Positions 56,001 through 64,000 of a stretch of DNA of 64,000 bases are shown in pieces. The notes under the pieces were generated by a model. That model saw only the letters and a list, made by a program, of their open reading frames with translations. It was not told the DNA's origin and ran no database searches. The position numbers and the translations under genes are program-made. How positions within the stretch are numbered: position 1 is the first letter of the stretch; the number at the start of each line of letters is the position of its first letter. Origin of the DNA: Escarpia spicata (Eukaryota > Annelida > Polychaeta > Sabellida > Siboglinidae); assembly GCA_963995525.1 (NCBI GenBank), contig OZ023214.1, forward strand, positions 49,852,578-49,916,577. Direction: 5' to 3'.

Positions 56001-57379
56001 AATGCTTACATCGTGGTCTCGTTACAATATTAGAATGCTGTTTAACTAGCTAATTCAACCACTTTATCAACAACAATGCCTATTGGTTGTGCTGGAATTT
56101 ATCCTGATGTCTTGATTGCCTGTTATGTGTTTGATGTGTGCCATGTTGATTGGTTGTTATATGCTGGGTTTTGATTGGCTGTTTCACAGATTGTAGTGTC
56201 ACCAGACGCCCGCAACAATGCCTGGGTGTCCTTTGATGGCCGCAGACGACAGGAGATCTTCAAAGGGGACACGTGAGTTAGCACCATTAATAAATTACAG
56301 TTCAGTGATAGAAGCTATTTTTGTTTTTAAAAGATCGAATCATAACAGGCAGTGCTTTCTGTGAGAATAGAAGATATATCCAGTTTTAGGTATTTTGAAT
56401 CTTCGCATTGTTCACAAATGTTTTAATTTGCACAGATTTAACAATCTGAAGAAACAGCCCCTTGAAACACAAACATATCTATGACACTTAGACTAATAGA
56501 TGTTAGATTGAATTGCTAAAATAATTGTCAAAAATGTTTGTTTTGCTTCCATTGTTTATTCTTTATGCAAGGTAGTATAATGGCCTTCAGATGAATACTG
56601 TACAAATACTACCAGTTATCACGTTTAAGGCTGTCTTATTCAAAACTTAATGTCCTATTTACACAAGACCTTCATGATATTCTTGTTGTAAGGCATCTTA
56701 CTGATTCGTAATGTTGTTCGACCTTGGAGTTGGTGAGGTTTAGTGAATCAGGGGCCTGTTTCACTAACATTCTTGTGGGCTCACAGCCTCATTTTGCTCT
56801 TTAAACTGGTTTTCACTCCTCGACAGTGTCATCTTGTAATACTTAAATCTGTCAACACTACAGCACGCCGCGGGGACATTATTGCCAAAATGTTGGTAGT
56901 ATGGCGCTTTTGCATTTTAACAGTTCCTTAACAATGACTTATGTTTTAATAATGGATTTTCCTTATGAGTTCATCACTTTAGTGGAATACCTACCTGCCC
57001 ACATATTGTCAGCCAGCGGCCAGAAATGTATACATCTCAAGAGCATAAATGTTGTAGTCATCCAATATATACATGTCCCTGTTAATAGCTATTTTTCAAC
57101 GTGAAAACATACGTAGAAAGTGTATACAATCTCAAAATGACTGGCACTTTGTTCTCCTATGAACAATAAGTAAATTAATGATTGGTCCCTTCTTGCAGAT
57201 TGCGTATCGGCACGTCCATCTACCCTGTTCCGGCCATATGCAACGAGGACCAGATCAGCGACTGGTTTGACAGTCTCGCGCGCTGTCTACACTGGAACGT
57301 ACGCAAACCACAGCTCGGGTTCAACAACTCAGGCTGTCACCTAGACACCATGCAGGAGGATGAAGTGTCACGGATGTGA
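29101..57379 (+). CDS. NADK: NAD kinase, complete eleven-exon gene
   Basis: NAD kinase phosphorylates NAD+ with ATP to make NADP+, usually in the cytosol. Exons: 29101-29663, 44680-44763, 45490-45619, 49219-49327, 49849-49934, 50267-50369, 51015-51130, 53478-53577, 53918-54075, 56190-56272 and 57199-57379. All phases agree and sum to 1713 nt (570 aa). Human NADK is about 446 aa; the excess is in the N-terminus. Hallmarks are [20 protein letters not shown], the GGDGT ATP/NAD motif (about residues 311-315), [30 protein letters not shown] (from about residue 435), [26 protein letters not shown] and LHWNVRKPQ. No key motif is lost. Three of its exon edges have been copied into tandem arrays. Confidence 0.95.
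29850..30336 (-). pseudogene. Inverted, damaged copy of C1orf50 exon 5 plus its SINE
   Basis: The minus strand matches 18509-19077 almost throughout: SINE body, intron end, acceptor ttctgcag, exon 5 and the first 3' UTR bases. The copy lacks about a dozen bases of the CPHTF region, gains an in-frame TAA where Glu-Ser stands in the parent, and has lost the SINE B box. It lies antisense in NADK intron 1, 190 bases after exon 1. The retained intron sequence means a DNA-level duplication, not retroposition. Confidence 0.85.
31245..31325 (+). mobile_element. tRNA-like pol III promoter segment, left palindrome arm
   Basis: A box tagctcagttgg (31252-31263) and B box ggttcaatcc (31310-31319) are present, but the T-stem and anticodon arm do not pair, so it is a tRNA relic or SINE head rather than a tRNA gene. 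Confidence 0.5.
34515..34600 (-). mobile_element. tRNA-like pol III promoter segment, right palindrome arm
   Basis: Inverted counterpart of 31245-31325: B box ggttcaatcc on the minus strand at 34533-34524 and A box tagctcagtgg near 34591-34581. Confidence 0.5.
36920..37010 (+). pseudogene. LINE reverse transcriptase C-terminal relic
   Basis: The plus strand reads [19 protein letters not shown] then KRKLEKSLN and a stop, the W.SLP..VV.A.SV.SFK..L pattern at the C-terminus of many animal non-LTR retrotransposons. Nothing of the upstream domains remains. Confidence 0.55.
38013..38086. repeat. (CA)n microsatellite
   Basis: About 37 uninterrupted CA dinucleotides; the open frames here are poly-Thr-His or poly-Val-Cys artefacts. 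Confidence 0.98.
38445..38575. repeat. Short minisatellite, ~29-bp units
   Basis: Four copies of a cctgattgacagttg(g/c)agtg-atctcat unit in NADK intron 1. Confidence 0.8.
41902..42346. mobile_element. 445-bp MITE with 8-bp target duplication
   Basis: Terminal inverted repeats catcctcgtgcgccaggg (left) and ccctggcttgcgaggatg (right) match at most positions, and the 8-bp direct repeat ataggtaa abuts both ends (41894-41901 and 42347-42354). An 8-bp duplication with CA/TG ends fits hAT- or P-type transposition. No transposase is inside. Confidence 0.8.
43272..43281 (+). promoter_or_regulatory. Possible internal TATA promoter in NADK intron 1
   Basis: catatataag directly before a GC-rich gcggccgc, 1.4 kb upstream of exon 2. 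It could start a short NADK transcript lacking exon 1, but no first exon with a matching donor was clear. Confidence 0.2.
44680..44763 (+). CDS. NADK: NADK exon 2
   Basis: Acceptor cgtgccag, donor gtgagt. Encodes [20 protein letters not shown] then MKTHKAV; the NFGPKA core is typical of animal NADKs just before the IQDP segment. Begins and ends in split codons (1 and 2 bases). Its last ~30 bases and donor are repeated downstream. Confidence 0.88.
44733..45020 (+). repeat. NADK: Tandem array of the NADK exon 2 edge and its 5' splice site
   Basis: Five units of 58-59 bp follow the pattern catgaagacacataagacag, tcat, gtgagtagatccattcacac plus about 14 bases. The first contains the true exon end. 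Donor-like sites lie at 44764 (real), 44823 (GC instead of GT), 44881, 44939 and 44997. Confidence 0.92.
45380..45489 (+). repeat. NADK: 71-bp duplication of the NADK exon 3 acceptor
   Basis: ggaacgagattgtataacac ... gctacag aaccat (decoy start 45419) precedes ggaatgaggttgtgtaacac ... cctacag aaccat (real start 45490). Translation from the decoy reaches a stop after 12 codons. Confidence 0.85.
45490..45619 (+). CDS. NADK: NADK exon 3
   Basis: Encodes [20 protein letters not shown] then [20 protein letters not shown]. Matches the start of the catalytic region (first Rossmann strand). Ends in phase 0, donor gtatga. Confidence 0.95.
45620..49218 (+). other. NADK: NADK intron 3
   Basis: AT-rich, 3.6 kb. 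A stretch near 46225-46390 resembles 56830-57000 in NADK intron 10 (aacac.a...cacgcc, ttttccttaagaact, cttagtggaat), a probable old dispersed repeat. No other element was recognised. Confidence 0.5.
49219..49327 (+). CDS. NADK: NADK exon 4
   Basis: Acceptor ctttccag; encodes [20 protein letters not shown] to KLCTFKE plus one base. Donor gtttgt is weak but phase and homology fix it. Confidence 0.93.
49328..49848 (+). other. NADK: NADK intron 4
   Basis: Contains a TG/CG alternating purine-pyrimidine stretch (49585-49665) and a TA microsatellite near 49768; otherwise AT-rich. Confidence 0.6.
49849..49934 (+). CDS. NADK: NADK exon 5 (GGDGT motif)
   Basis: Encodes [20 protein letters not shown] then [13 protein letters not shown] is the nucleotide-binding motif that defines NAD kinases and related diacylglycerol kinase-fold enzymes. 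Confidence 0.97.
49935..50266 (+). other. NADK: NADK intron 5
   Basis: Degenerate tandem words of the tgtgaacat and tgtttgtggtgat type run through this short intron up to the acceptor. Confidence 0.5.
50267..50369 (+). CDS. NADK: NADK exon 6
   Basis: Encodes [20 protein letters not shown] then [14 protein letters not shown] plus one base; highly conserved block. Donor gttggt. Confidence 0.96.
50370..51014 (+). other. NADK: NADK intron 6
   Basis: AT-rich; nothing recognised. A 90-codon frame continues from exon 6 into this intron and is read-through only. Confidence 0.6.
51015..51130 (+). CDS. NADK: NADK exon 7
   Basis: Encodes [20 protein letters not shown], a linker [14 protein letters not shown] and QHIL, phase 0 at the end, donor gtaggt. 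The linker is the variable region of animal NADKs. Confidence 0.93.
51131..51625 (+). other. NADK: NADK intron 7, non-repetitive part
   Basis: Unique sequence before the acceptor array; no element recognised. Confidence 0.5.
51626..53477 (+). repeat. NADK: 59-bp array of the NADK exon 8 acceptor and first codons
   Basis: A partial unit and 31 units precede the real exon. Each has an acceptor-like tttgtgtgtcag followed by gtgatgaatgaagtcatag, aggacagaggaccatctctc and a tgtatata spacer. Unit starts include 51673, 51732, 52261, 52667, 53014, 53302, 53361 and 53421. Most units are 59 bp, three are 52 and two are 57; the unit beginning at 53361 is 60. I count 29 of 31 with an intact AG; 53014 and 53250 have AA. 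Each encodes [12 protein letters not shown], the start of exon 8. Confidence 0.95.
53478..53577 (+). CDS. NADK: NADK exon 8
   Basis: Encodes [20 protein letters not shown] then [13 protein letters not shown] plus one base; matches the conserved NEVVIDRG block. It differs from the array units upstream (gtcgtggtggaccgggggcc), so selection has kept the coding copy distinct. Confidence 0.95.
53578..53917 (+). other. NADK: NADK intron 8
   Basis: Short AT-rich intron; nothing recognised. Confidence 0.6.
53918..54075 (+). CDS. NADK: NADK exon 9 (TGSTAY motif)
   Basis: Encodes [40 protein letters not shown] and [12 protein letters not shown]; contains the second diagnostic NADK motif and the substrate-binding loop. 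Donor gtacgt. Confidence 0.97.
54232..55343. mobile_element. Dispersed repeat, copy B
   Basis: Same element as 20418-22431, without the LINE. It carries about 165 bases (55018-55183) absent from copy A. Ends agtcctttgg and, inverted, agtccaaaggact (55308-55320). Confidence 0.75.
55491..55826. mobile_element. ~336-bp MITE with ~50-bp inverted ends
   Basis: Left end cacatgacagccgttctaag then aatatcgtgagaagattgta; the inverse of the right end reads cacatgacaacagttctaag then aatattgtgggaagattgta. No coding capacity. Confidence 0.75.
56190..56272 (+). CDS. NADK: NADK exon 10
   Basis: Encodes [20 protein letters not shown] then QEIFKGD plus two bases; conserved AWVSFDGR block. Confidence 0.96.
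56273..57198 (+). other. NADK: NADK intron 10
   Basis: AT-rich; part of it (56830-57000) resembles 46225-46390 in intron 3. Confidence 0.5.
57199..57379 (+). CDS. NADK: NADK exon 11 (terminal)
   Basis: Encodes [40 protein letters not shown] and a 24-residue variable tail to TGA (57377-57379). Matches the conserved WFESLAQCLHWN end of animal NADKs. Confidence 0.96.
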
Positions 57380-58830
57380 AGATCCCTCTCATAGGGAAAC
57401 AAAAGGCAACTGTGTGGGCCTGTACACCTAAACGTTGATACAATCCAACCATTTGCAACTACAATCAACAATATCATGCCTGCGGTTTACTCAAAATTTA
57501 TTTTCAAAGTGAGATTCTAGTGAAATCTCCCTACTGAGACACGACCCCAACGCTTGACCACTAAGTGCCTAGAGCCTCTTTGACCTCGATGCTGTTGTGA
57601 CGCGTCGAATGCCCCTGTTTCCTCAATATGTATATGAATATGCCAGCTTACATTGATTTCTCATATTCTCTTCAATTCAGAGTTAACTCATAACAAGTGT
57701 TATAACGTCATAAGTTCACCAGGCGGATGTAAAATTTTTTAGTAGTTATAGCACCAAAACAAATTCGGCGTCGCAATCTATTGGCAAATTGCGAAGAGTA
57801 CGCTTTGGTGACATTGGGCTTTGTATCACAATGGCGCTGTCCATGTAATTTAAATTGTTTCTTCAACAAGGTTATTCTAGTAAATTGCTGGCATAATATT
57901 TTTGATTGTAGTTACTGGTGGTTAATTAACTCATTTAAATGCAGATGCCCCAAAAGATGTTTTTGTTTCCCTTTAAGGAAATGTTGTGAACATGCTGCTG
58001 TGCTCATTACATATCACAAGGAGGTGGACTGCATCGCAGTTTTTAACCATTCCGTCATACGGGACTTAGACTGCACTACGTGGGACCTCGCTCCTGAATC
58101 ATGGTATGTTTTCATTTGAAAATCAGTTATTCTCTATTTAGGTTACTGCTAGGAGCTTGGTTTAGACGACAGTGTTTTAGGTTATTGGAATGAGCAGAAA
58201 ATGCACAATACACGATGAAAGCGCGGTTTCATCAAGTGTGGGCCCAAGTAGTCGTTTTATACAGGCACTTCCAACTGTGTCCAACGTATCTTATGAATAT
58301 GACACCTACACAGGTCTAGCATACGCAAATTTGGTCATAGCCTATCTGCCTACTAGTACCCGATAGGCACTGCTTCACGTACACATAGAATATCTGTGTA
58401 ACACCCTTGTTTTACCTCAATTCCACTGAAGTCATCACCCATGATACATCTTAGTTAAAAGCAACACATCGAAAAGCCATTCCATAACCAATGTTGCTTG
58501 TTTAACATGTTCATTTAAATCAAAATCCAACTTTAAACCAACCATATTTTCTCTGTGCTTCATTTCTTCACACAGCTTCGAGCCACTGCCATTTTATACA
58601 AGTTGATTCAAATCAACAATTAGCTGTCTGATATTGATGGAAATGTTCAACAAGTTTGAATTGAATGCTTGCTGTGTATGAATTTTCTTCTTAACATGAC
58701 TACGAAGTTAAAATTGCATTCTGCATTAAACTACAATTTTTTTTTATTTTTAAGAAAGATACTTTCTACCGTATACAGCCTGTATATCACTTTGGCATTT
58801 GATATTAGTCATTAAATTATTCTTTTGTAT

Positions 58831-58926
58831 AATTACCAGTCCCCAGGTGCGGCCAGCAGAATAATTACCAGTCCCCAGGTGCGGCCAGTGGAATAATTAC
58901 CAGTCCCCAGGTCCGGCCAGTGGAAT
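58831..58926. repeat. 32-bp repeat, three units
   Basis: Three near-identical copies of aattaccagtccccaggtgc + ggccagcagaat. Confidence 0.9.
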
Positions 58927-59829
58927 AACAAACATATGGCACACAGATATAATTTTCATATTTTGCAATGTTTTATCTTAAAATTGCATATTTTGTGAAA
59001 CAATGTTTATACAGAGTTGAGGAAAGTGATATATTGTTTACTGGCAATTTGTATTTAAAATAGGGATGCTCTCGTAATGCAACTAAGTTACTTTCTATGT
59101 TATATAGGCACTGAATTGTGGTATTTGGCCTTTCCGCTTGCTAAATGGTACTGTGAGCAGGCAAAATTAACCCACACTGTGAATGATGATGACGTGCACG
59201 CCAATACAGTTAACTTTAATTGTGTCAAGAAGGAAATTCATAATCGAGTTAGATGTCTGTTCACTTATTGTTTTTCTCACAGAAATGCATTGTTTATCAG
59301 AATGAATAATATAGGATATTGTTAAGATATTAAGATATTAGCCACAGTTCTTGTTCAACCATTCACAGAATTGATTGATTTGGCATATCATGAATAATTG
59401 TGAATCTCGAAAGGTATATTTGAATTGTCATCAAGGAAAACTGATATATTAATTCCTTAGACCAGATGTCTTTTTCACTACTGTCCTTCGTTATCAGCAC
59501 ATGCATGCGCATACCAGTCACACATATACATACAACATAGTTAAAAATAAAATAATTAAATATTTGTTAGTTAAATAAATACGACTATAATATAATAGTA
59601 TTAAATAAATGTGGGACCTCCTTTACATGTTGAATGTACATTAGCAAGTATTTATTTTTATTATATAATCTCATGTGCGCAGATGTTTGTTACTTTATAT
59701 ATTGATGCAATAACCAAGTGATGAATGAATGTTTAGTTTGGTGTAAGTATTTGGTTCCAGATGTAGTATGTATTTTAATACAGAATATAAATTTATTGCA
59801 AGAGGGTAAAATGTGCCAATCAACAATTT

Positions 59830-59835
59830 AATAAA
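59830..59835 (+). terminator. NADK: Possible NADK poly(A) signal
   Basis: AATAAA followed by GT- and T-rich sequence. Other AATAAA words occur near 59546, so the site is provisional. Confidence 0.35.
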
Positions 59836-59934
59836 TTGGTGTCAAATACATCTGCTGGTTCTTTCTCTTTGTACATTTTATACACAGGAAAATATTTCCT
59901 TTCAAGCGTTTATATAGAAAACACCTGTGTATGA

Positions 59935-60175
59935 CTGGGGTGCAGCAGCACAGTGTTTAGAACAGCTGGACGCAACCAAGAGGACCAGAGACTTAATTCT
60001 CTCACTGCTGTTTTGAAGCCTCAGCAGTTTTTTTCATGCAAATTTGCTCCAGTTCAATCAGCTGTGTAAATGAGTACCTGGCTACAGACAGTGGTGGATC
60101 ATTAGTCTTTGTGTATTAAGTGCAAAATAGCTTAATGCTTCCCTTTCAGGTTGGAAGGCTGATACAATGCAGAGA
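59935..60175 (+). mobile_element. Diverged SINE copy between NADK and TAF10
   Basis: Shares ttgctccagttcaatcagct, aaatgagtacctggcta and cttaatgcttccc with the SINE at 18485-18805; the tRNA-like head is degraded. Confidence 0.55.
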
Positions 60176-60321
60176 AAATAACATTAATTTATATCTCTAT
60201 AATATATACAGTTCAGTTAATGAAAGGTAGGTGAAATCATTATAATTAATGTTATTTATAAAGTCATGATCATTTCTAATATACTAAAAGACAAAAAATA
60301 TACAAACTATCAATAAATGTC

Positions 60322-60327
60322 TTTATT
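60322..60327 (-). terminator. TAF10: Likely TAF10 poly(A) signal
   Basis: AATAAA on the minus strand, about 256 bases after the TAF10 stop codon. Confidence 0.55.
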
Positions 60328-60582
60328 CAAGAATAACTAACAATGACGGTGTACAAGTGGTGATAGTTGTTGTCTGATGATGCTGATTTGTGGCATATTC
60401 CTTGCTCGGTTCATGCAATATAGTCTTCATGAATTTATAAACTGTCTTTGTGCTTTTGAGTAAGATGAACTACTTTAAATATCTTCCACATTTGAAAGTT
60501 GCACCTGGTGCTGCCCCTGGGGATGAAAAGCAGCAAAGGTTGTTGTCATCAGCTGAGTGACATGTCAATATCGCTGGTGGTG

Positions 60583-60672
60583 TCACGTGTAATAATGTGG
60601 CTTCTTCACATTGATTCCATACTCGGCCAGGGCCAATGTGAGATCTTCCATGCTCAGTGTTAGTCGTTTGTC
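60583..60672 (-). CDS. TAF10: TAF10 terminal exon
   Basis: Acceptor atattgcag on the minus strand, 29 codons and TGA (60585-60583). Contains TLSMEDLTLALAEYGINVKK, the conserved C-terminal helix and tail. Confidence 0.96.
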   Translation of the reverse strand, partial: DKRLTLSMEDLTLALAEYGINVKKPHYYT

Positions 60673-63126
60673 CTGCAATATATCAAAGAGAGTGTCAGGA
60701 GGAAGCTGGTGAGGAGTTGGATGAAGTGGTCTCGGACTGTTCCACGGAGATAATGAGCTCGTAAGGAAAATCCATCATTAAACAGAATCCGTTGATACAT
60801 TTAAGATTTAAGTTGATACATTTCAAAATGCAAAAAGCCACCATGACTGAGGACACTATTTCATGACACACAGGCGACAGCGACTGAGGACACTATTTCA
60901 TGACACACAGGCGACAGTGACTGAGGACACTTTCCCTGACACACAGGTGACAGAGGATACTATTTCATGATACACAGGCAACAGTGACTGAGGATACTAT
61001 TTCATGACACACAGGCAACATTGATTGAGACACTATTTCTCTCACACAGGCGACAGTGACATGACACTATTTCCCTGACAGTGACTGAGGACACTATTTC
61101 CCTGATACACAGGTGACAGTGACTGAGGACACTATTTCCCTGACACACAGGCGACAGTGACTGAGGATACTATTTCCCTGACACACAGGCGACAGTGACT
61201 AAGGATACTATTTCCCTGACACACAGGCGACAGTGACTGAGGACACTATTTCCCTGATACACAGGTGACAGTGACTGAGGACACTATTTCCCTGACACAC
61301 AGGCGACAGTGACTGAGGATACTATTTCCCTGACACACAGGCAACAGTGACTGAGGACACTATTTTCCTGACACACAGGCGACAATGACTGAGGACACTA
61401 CTTCCCCGACACACAGTTGACAGTGACTGAGGACCCTATTTCATGACACACAGGCGACAACGACTGAGGACACTATTTCCCCAACACACAGGCAACAGTT
61501 ACTGAAGACACTATTTCCCTGACACACAGGCGACAGTGACTGAGGACACTATTTCATGACACACAGGCAACAGTGACTGAGGACACTATTTCACGACACA
61601 TAGGCAACAGTGACTGAGGACACTATTTCATGACACAAAGGTGAAGTGACTGAGGACACTATTTCATGACACACAGATGACTGAGGACACTATTTTCATG
61701 ACACAGGTGACAGTGGCGCCACCTGGTATTGAGTTTTTAATATATTAAAATAACTGTTGAGGAGCAAAAACAATCTTAAAGAGAAAAATGAGGCATGTGA
61801 GCTGATGAGAATGTCGGAGCTGAACAACTGGAAGAGGAATGGCTAATGGAGACAGGAGAAGCACTTGGTGAACACAAGGAAGGAATGGACGGACTAATGA
61901 ACTGAGAGTGGGGGAGGAAGACTGCCTGAAACGGGAGGAATGTGTGAACAGAGATTCGGCGGGATTGGGAGGGGAGAATGAGAGATTGGGAGGGGAGAAT
62001 GAGAGATTTGGAGAGGAGAATGAGAGACTGGGAGGGGAGAATGAGAGATTGGGAGGGGAGAATGAGAGATTGGGAGGGGAGAATGAGAGATTGGGAGGGG
62101 AAAATGAGGGATTGGGAGGGGAGAATGAGAGATTGGGAGGGGAGAATGAGAGATTGGGAGGGGAAAATGAGGGATTGGGAGGGGAGAATGAGAGATTGGG
62201 AGGGGAGAATGAGAGATTGGGGGATTGGAGATGGGTGGTGGGAATGGCACGTAAATGGGATTATTGATCGAAGGTGAAGGAACAAAATTTGGGAACCAGT
62301 ATCAGGGTCAGTATGACCCTGGACTTCAGGGACAAAGTGGACAGTAATGTACGACTAAATCAAAAAGATCCGAATAATTTCTGACTCCCACTTTGGTGTT
62401 AGTAGAGTCATGGTAAGACGGTGAAATATTACAATGTATGTCTTTATGTGTTGAATGTTGCATATTTTCAAAGATTAGTTATCAGCTTAGCATTTGTAGT
62501 TTCAGTCAGATTTCTAAACTATATTGTGTGAAACATTTGACATATACATTGGTTGCAGAACAGATAAAATAAACACTTAGAAATGGACATTACAAATTGT
62601 GTAGTAGTGATCAGTTTTCAACAATGTTAGTGTTACTGATCCAACAAAACAAGTTAGAATTTTTTAAGATCTTTTGAAGTCTGCAGAGCAAATTTTGCAA
62701 ATGCTAACAAGTGCGTAACATATCAAAACAACTGCAACAATTAATAATATTATAAGAACATTTTCTACGTACCAAAACATATTAATAAATATATCAAAAC
62801 AATAATGATTTCATAATATAGATACCATCTGCTAATAATTCCCTAATCATGCCATCTTCATGACGTAAACAAAACAAATATGCTCAACAATAGAAAAGTA
62901 AGAAATCTCAATGACACTTTTTGTAGTTTTTCACAAATCGTGTAGATATCTCTGCCTGCACAAAACAGGCAAGGCAGCCATTGCCCGACTGGATAATGCT
63001 GCCACCTGGTGGCATACCTTTGTGTGTTTCTTGGTCTGTCCTGACATCCTCATCTTGCAGTGCTGAAGGGCGTCGTTGGCAATGTCTGAGATGAACATCT
63101 GTCCTGCCAGTGAGATCAGTCGCACT
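60583..63126 (-). CDS. TAF10: TAF10, last two coding exons (5' part outside window)
   Basis: TAF10 is a histone-fold subunit shared by the TFIID and SAGA transcription complexes in the nucleus. Exon 63126-63018 reads VRLISLAGQMFISDIANDAL then QHCKMRMSGQTKKHTK, the core of the histone fold; exon 60672-60583 reads DKRLTLSMEDLTLALAEYGI then NVKKPHYYT and stop. The ends match human TAF10 closely (human ends SEYGINVKKPHYFT). Phase joins at 0; the upstream side of the first exon needs two bases from an exon I could not find before 64000. Two minisatellites fill the intron. NADK lies tail to tail with it. Confidence 0.95.
60840..61715. repeat. 38-bp minisatellite in the TAF10 intron
   Basis: About 23 copies of cacacaggcgacagtgactg + aggacactatttccctga, with shorter variants lacking parts of the second half. 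Confidence 0.95.
61950..62225. repeat. 21-bp G-rich minisatellite in the TAF10 intron
   Basis: About 13 copies of ttgggaggggagaatgagaga. Because 21 is a multiple of 3, four overlapping frames stay open on the two strands; the heptad proteins are artefacts. Each pair of units supplies four runs of three or more G, so the plus strand can form G-quadruplexes. Confidence 0.95.
62270..63017 (-). other. TAF10: TAF10 intron, non-repetitive part
   Basis: AT-rich; nothing recognised. Confidence 0.6.
63018..63126 (-). CDS. TAF10: TAF10 histone-fold exon
   Basis: Minus-strand acceptor cattgcag and donor gtatgc; 36 codons after one split-codon base. Contains FISDIANDALQHCKM, the diagnostic TAF10 segment. 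Confidence 0.97.
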
Positions 63127-64000
63127 CTGCAATGCACAACAAATATATTATAAACTGCGAGGTATCCTATTTTCATGTGAATATTTTTTATTTATCATAC
63201 CCCATGATATTAAGTGGGTCTCAATGATAAAAATATACGTGCAACTTGTTTCCCATAAGACCTGAAAAAATGTATTACTTTTTTTAGGTATTCAATATTA
63301 GTGCTTTCAGCAATATTTAAAAAAACCTCCAAATTTGTCCAACTTCAAAATACCAATTCCAAACAGTTAAACCAATTCCATGTTGAAATAATAATATGCG
63401 AACAGATCAATCATAGGCACATTTAATGCAAAAATAACATACCGTATTCGTTCTATTAAGCATACAGTACGCTTAGCAAATATTTGAGACATGGAAATAT
63501 GTCAAATTTTTTGTTCCAATAAACGTAAGGGGTGTGCACCCATTTTCTTTGGTTCCTGTGGTTCCTGAGTACAGTCATCGCAGCAGACATTACGGGCTAA
63601 CGATTTATGCATTTCACATACGAGCAACAGGATACCACAACACTGTAAAAATATGTTAATTTTGTTGGATGTTGTTTCATTACCAAGCTTTGAATCTAGT
63701 GTGATATTGGTAGAAATTAAAACACATTGATGGATGCAACAGTCAAAGTTGGCATTGAGATCACAGTCATGGCATCGGATGCTACTAAAAAGGGGGTGTA
63801 CGTTAATTAGGGCATGTACGCTTAGTAGAACGAATACAGTATTTATTTAGCATGTGTGATTTCAAACATCATCTTTATTTTAAAGTTTGAAAATATTTTA
63901 AAGAAAGGATGTAGTCTTTACATACTATGAACAAACATTACAAAATTGAAAAGGTAAGTGAAAAGCAACTGCATTTTTTCACGACTTCCAGTTACATCTT
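63127..64000 (-). other. TAF10: TAF10 upstream intron to window edge
   Basis: AT-rich; I searched the minus strand for the preceding TAF10 exon (YTPTIPDAVT region) and did not find it. Confidence 0.5.

Larger units (their letters stand above)
54076..56189 (+). other. NADK: NADK intron 9
   Basis: Holds copy B of the dispersed repeat (54232-55343) and a MITE (55491-55826); the rest is AT-rich. Confidence 0.7.
57380..59840 (+). other. NADK: Presumed NADK 3' UTR
   Basis: About 2.45 kb without a recognisable gene. Includes a three-unit 32-bp repeat (ccagtccccaggtgcggcca, 58831-58926). A 112-codon frame at 57781-58119 is not convincing. Confidence 0.4.

Noticed and set aside
57781..58119. 112-codon Cys-rich ORF after NADK
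   Set aside because: It lies in the presumed NADK 3' UTR, has no splice or promoter context and no recognisable family; chance cannot be excluded.
61776..62285. Overlapping 99- to 169-codon ORFs on both strands with heptad repeats
   Set aside because: All arise from a 21-bp repeat whose length is a multiple of 3; they lie in the TAF10 intron.

Overview
The window is nuclear DNA of an animal, most likely a marine lophotrochozoan such as a mollusc; I cannot name the species. The evidence is AT-rich sequence, short exons with GT-AG introns, TATA promoters, AATAAA signals, tRNA-derived SINEs, CR1/L2-like LINE relics, a Penelope-like retroelement, many MITEs and very abundant minisatellites. There are no prokaryotic features. 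All exon models come from reading splice sites, phase and protein similarity by eye.

Three conserved genes can be rebuilt. (1) A C1orf50 (DUF2452) homologue on +, 11939-19034: five exons, 174 aa, with its own TATA/CCAAT promoter. (2) NAD kinase (NADK) on +, 29101-57379: eleven exons whose phases all agree, 1713 nt, 570 aa. (3) The last two coding exons of TAF10 on -, 63126-60583, whose 5' part lies beyond the right edge. NADK and TAF10 converge, with poly(A) signals near 59830 and 60322. Less certain are a two-exon candidate at the left edge (312-391 and 1522-1587), a 51-aa acidic TATA-driven ORF (5667-5822), and a 44-aa two-exon ORF (22763-25897).

Layout: 1-3850 is almost all minisatellite (degenerate GATGTGATG, 32/41 bp, then a 34-bp array with a 374-bp higher-order unit). 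4074-5278 has two identical 65-bp TATA-containing repeats around a 50-bp polypyrimidine minisatellite. 6258-8830 is a decayed minus-strand protein element. 9492-10192 is a TTAA-bounded MITE. C1orf50 occupies 11.8-19.4 kb, and its last intron holds a LINE, a Penelope endonuclease fragment between inverted repeats that carry a hammerhead-ribozyme-like core, and a SINE. A dispersed repeat split by a CR1-like LINE lies at 20.4-22.4 kb. NADK fills 29-59.8 kb; its first intron contains a palindrome of about 4.26 kb and an 8-bp-TSD MITE.

The most unusual observation is that three NADK exon-intron boundaries have been tandemly copied. The exon 2 donor edge is present as 5 units of 58-59 bp. The exon 3 acceptor is duplicated at 71 bp. 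The exon 8 acceptor edge lies at the end of a 59-bp array with 31 upstream copies of acceptor plus first codons, 29 of them keeping the AG. The two copies nearest the real exon are in frame and open, so alternative acceptor use could lengthen the enzyme by 19 or 39 residues.
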